Shown here piece by piece: positions 23,734-25,025 of a DNA stretch of 25,025 nt. The position numbers were made by a program, and so were the translations under genes. Under the pieces are notes generated by a model. It was not told the origin of the DNA and did no database searches. It saw nothing but the letters and a program-made list of their open reading frames with translations. Origin of the DNA: Gemmatimonadota bacterium (GTDB taxonomy: Bacteria > Gemmatimonadota > Gemmatimonadetes > Longimicrobiales > Gaopeijiaceae); NCBI GenBank assembly GCA_018678395.1, contig JAHHMJ010000702.1, positions 1 through 25,025 on the forward strand. The letters are read 5' to 3'. Every line of letters begins with the position of its first letter. The stretch's first letter is position 1.

Positions 23734-23925
23734 CGAGCCTCTCCCTGACCCATGCTTGCGCCGCCGGCCGGCACGCCGAGACTGTGAAGGAGAGGGGAGA
23801 TCCGGCGTCGAAGTCCCGGAACCCGCCGCTCCGGGCCGCGTGTAGGAACGCGGGGAGGAGCCCCCCCGCTGTGGTGTCAGAAGGTAGACCGGGCCCCGAT
23901 TTCGCGGCAAGCAAGGAGCCGGGCG
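23734..23925. promoter_or_regulatory. Divergent intergenic region, kinase operon and 23926 gene
   Basis: These 192 bases separate divergent genes and should carry promoters for the seven-gene minus-strand run and for the plus-strand gene. A strong AAGGAG (23913-23918) lies 7 bases before the ATG at 23926, and GGGAGAGG precedes the kinase start on the other strand. I could not identify convincing -35/-10 or -24/-12 elements. An open frame upstream of the kinase covers this stretch but shows no family similarity. Confidence 0.4.
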
Positions 23926-24639
23926 ATGATCCTCCCGACGATTCGCGCGTCGTTGACGCGCAGCGACGCATTACATCTCGTCGACCTTCTCGGTCGCGAG
24001 GATCCCGAGCTGCGGCGTGCGGCCCGCGAGCGGCTGGAAGAGCACGGCGTCGACGCTCTTCTGGACGATCCGCGCGTGCGCAACGCGCTGCTGACCGACC
24101 CGGACGTCCGGGTCTCGCCCGGCATCATCTTCTTCGTTCTCGTACGCCAGGCCCTGCTCGAGGGTGGCGTCGACGACGCCGAGATCACCGACTTCGTGGC
24201 CTCGCTGGTGCTGGCGTTCGGCCGGGCACGCGCCGCGTACAGGCCGAGCGAGGGCGACGATGCAGAGTACTTCTACCTCGTCGACCTTCTCACCCAACTG
24301 CGCGATGCCGACGCCCGTCGTGCGTTTCTGCTGCGGTCGCATCTGGGCAACTTCTCGCTCTGGCTGGCCGGGCTCTTTCCCGATTATCTCGACACGCGTC
24401 GGCGGCGGGGCGGCCCGTCGCTCGACTACTTCGACCGGATCGGCGCATCCGGCTACCGCGCCGCGGCGAAGAGCCGCGAAGCTGAAGCGCTCGGGGTGGA
24501 GCGGGTTTTCTCGGAGGTCGGCCAGGATTTCGTCCGGGTCCGGCACGCCCTGAACCGCGTCTCGGAGCGCGTCTTGTGGCCTGCCGGCGGCGATCCCGTC
24601 GGTCGTCTCCTCCGAGGCGTAGAACGGGAGCACGGATGA
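23926..24639 (+). CDS. Unrecognised 237-aa soluble protein
   Basis: I do not recognise this family. The gene is convincing: a strong AAGGAG sits 7 bases before the ATG and codon use matches its neighbours. The protein is rich in Leu, Asp and Arg, has no signal peptide or clear membrane helix, and looks mostly helical. A hydrophobic stretch near residues 64-75 (SPGIIFFVLVRQ) could be buried. The motif LVDLL occurs twice, at about 18-22 and 118-122, exactly 100 codons apart, both times within helix-like surroundings (DPELRRAARERL and DADARRAFLLRS). This leaves open a weak internal duplication or a HEAT-like helical repeat. It is transcribed away from the kinase operon and converges on the ATPase gene. 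Confidence 0.8.
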   Translation: MILPTIRASLTRSDALHLVDLLGREDPELRRAARERLEEHGVDALLDDPRVRNALLTDPDVRVSPGIIFFVLVRQALLEGGVDDAEITDFVASLVLAFGRARAAYRPSEGDDAEYFYLVDLLTQLRDADARRAFLLRSHLGNFSLWLAGLFPDYLDTRRRRGGPSLDYFDRIGASGYRAAAKSREAEALGVERVFSEVGQDFVRVRHALNRVSERVLWPAGGDPVGRLLRGVEREHG

Positions 24640-24689
24640 GGCCGTCCGAACCCCCTGAGATCATCGGGTCGCGCATGTCGATGTGCCGC

Positions 24690-25025
24690 CTAGCTCGAGT
24701 GGGTGCGGCGCGCACAGGTCGGGCAGAAGCGCCACCCCTTCTGGAGACGGGCCCCGCAACCGCACCATCGCCCCCGCGGTCGGCCGCACCAGGGGCATAA
24801 GCGCGCCTCGGCGGGCGCCGGCGCTCCGCATCCGCCGCAGCGGACGGACGCGCCCGGATCGCCCCGTACCACGCGAGCCGCTTCGTCCGGCGCGGTCACC
24901 CTTTCGGCGACCACGCGACGCGCGTCGTCCGCGAGGCTGGCCATCCCGGCTTCGCGCGAGAGCCTTCGGAGCACGGCGGCGGATGCACCGGCTGCGATGG
25001 CTTCCCGAAGAGAGTCGCTCACGGT
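24690..25025 (-). CDS. C-terminus of a PilB/GspE-like ATPase with double zinc ribbon, 5' partial
   Basis: The frame runs off the right edge; the visible 111 residues are the end of a longer protein. The first part, SDSLREAIAAGASAAVLRRL through EAGMASLADDARRVV and the APDEAARVV stretch, matches the C-terminal helices of type II secretion/type IV pilus assembly ATPases (GspE/PilB), where LREAI, GM.SL..D and T..E..RV are conserved. This is followed by a Cys-rich tail with CGGC, CPWC, a CGC and CPTC, consistent with two zinc ribbons. A GTG three bases from the edge could mimic a start, but the ATPase similarity suggests it is an internal Val. The Walker motifs would lie outside the window, so the identity rests on the tail alone. 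Confidence 0.68.
   Translation of the reverse strand, partial: TVSDSLREAIAAGASAAVLRRLSREAGMASLADDARRVVAERVTAPDEAARVVRGDPGASVRCGGCGAPAPAEARLCPWCGRPRGRWCGCGARLQKGWRFCPTCARRTHSS

Noticed and set aside
21460..23748. A 762-codon open frame on the plus strand, rich in Arg and Ser
   Set aside because: It lies opposite the NtrX-like and NtrY-like genes, whose domains are intact; the composition is typical of an antisense shadow.
23734..23910. A 59-residue N-terminal extension of the kinase
   Set aside because: It is Arg/Ser/Pro-rich and unlike a sensor domain. A good ribosome-binding site and the first transmembrane helix mark the ATG at 23733.
1..25025. tRNA, rRNA, CRISPR arrays, IS ends, prophage genes, attachment sites
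   Set aside because: No tRNA-like T-arm or anticodon pattern, no spaced direct repeats, no transposase or integrase, and no terminal inverted repeats were seen.

Overview
This is a 25 kb window of very GC-rich bacterial DNA (roughly 70% by eye) with tightly packed genes, frequent 4-base stop/start overlaps and several GTG starts. There are no RNA genes, IS elements, CRISPR arrays or phage genes. The gene content fits a Gram-negative heterotroph, and I would guess Gemmatimonadota: pyruvate dehydrogenase E2/E3, a long-form IspH, a lipoprotein phosphodiesterase, an outer-membrane barrel ending in Phe, an NtrY/NtrX pair and a PilB/GspE-type ATPase. The phylum is an inference from composition and gene style; no marker gene here proves it.

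Layout, left to right. (1) 1-2387, plus strand: 3' part of the dihydrolipoamide acyltransferase (E2) gene, then a secreted nucleotide pyrophosphatase/phosphodiesterase lipoprotein. (2) 2401-5205, minus strand: LemA, a DUF2207 membrane protein with a poly-glycine tail, and a stand-alone NFACT-R domain protein, with overlapping genes. (3) 5425-7316, plus strand: dihydrolipoamide dehydrogenase (E3) and a MarR regulator, closed by a perfect hairpin shared with (4) ispH on the minus strand. (5) 8706-15551, plus strand: FxsA, an M42 aminopeptidase, a GAF/fRMsr-like protein, an MBL-fold LACTB2-like hydrolase, then a glycolate oxidase block made of a GlcD-GlcE fusion and GlcF. (6) 15582-23733, minus strand: a seven-gene co-directional run, in transcription order NtrY-like kinase, NtrX-like sigma-54 activator, a beta-helix plus beta-barrel outer-membrane protein, a DUF4390-like secreted protein, an M20 amidohydrolase, a GNAT acyltransferase and an enolase-superfamily OSBS/N-succinylamino acid racemase. 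(7) 23926-24639, plus strand: an unrecognised 237-aa protein. (8) From 24690 to the right edge, minus strand: the C-terminus of a PilB/GspE-like ATPase ending in a double zinc ribbon.

The most interesting region is 15.6-23.7 kb. Its last three genes (M20, GNAT, NSAR/OSBS) match the gene set of the known pathway that irreversibly converts D- to L-amino acids through N-succinyl intermediates. Here they are fused by 4-base overlaps to the end of an envelope operon headed by an NtrY/NtrX-type two-component system. This suggests, but does not prove, coordinated control of envelope biogenesis and D-amino-acid salvage. Other points are a GlcD-GlcE gene fusion, an NFACT-R domain gene whose ribosome-binding site lies inside the poly-Gly tail codons of its neighbour, an fRMsr-like GAF protein lacking one of the three family cysteines, and a bactofilin-like beta-helix joined to an outer-membrane barrel.
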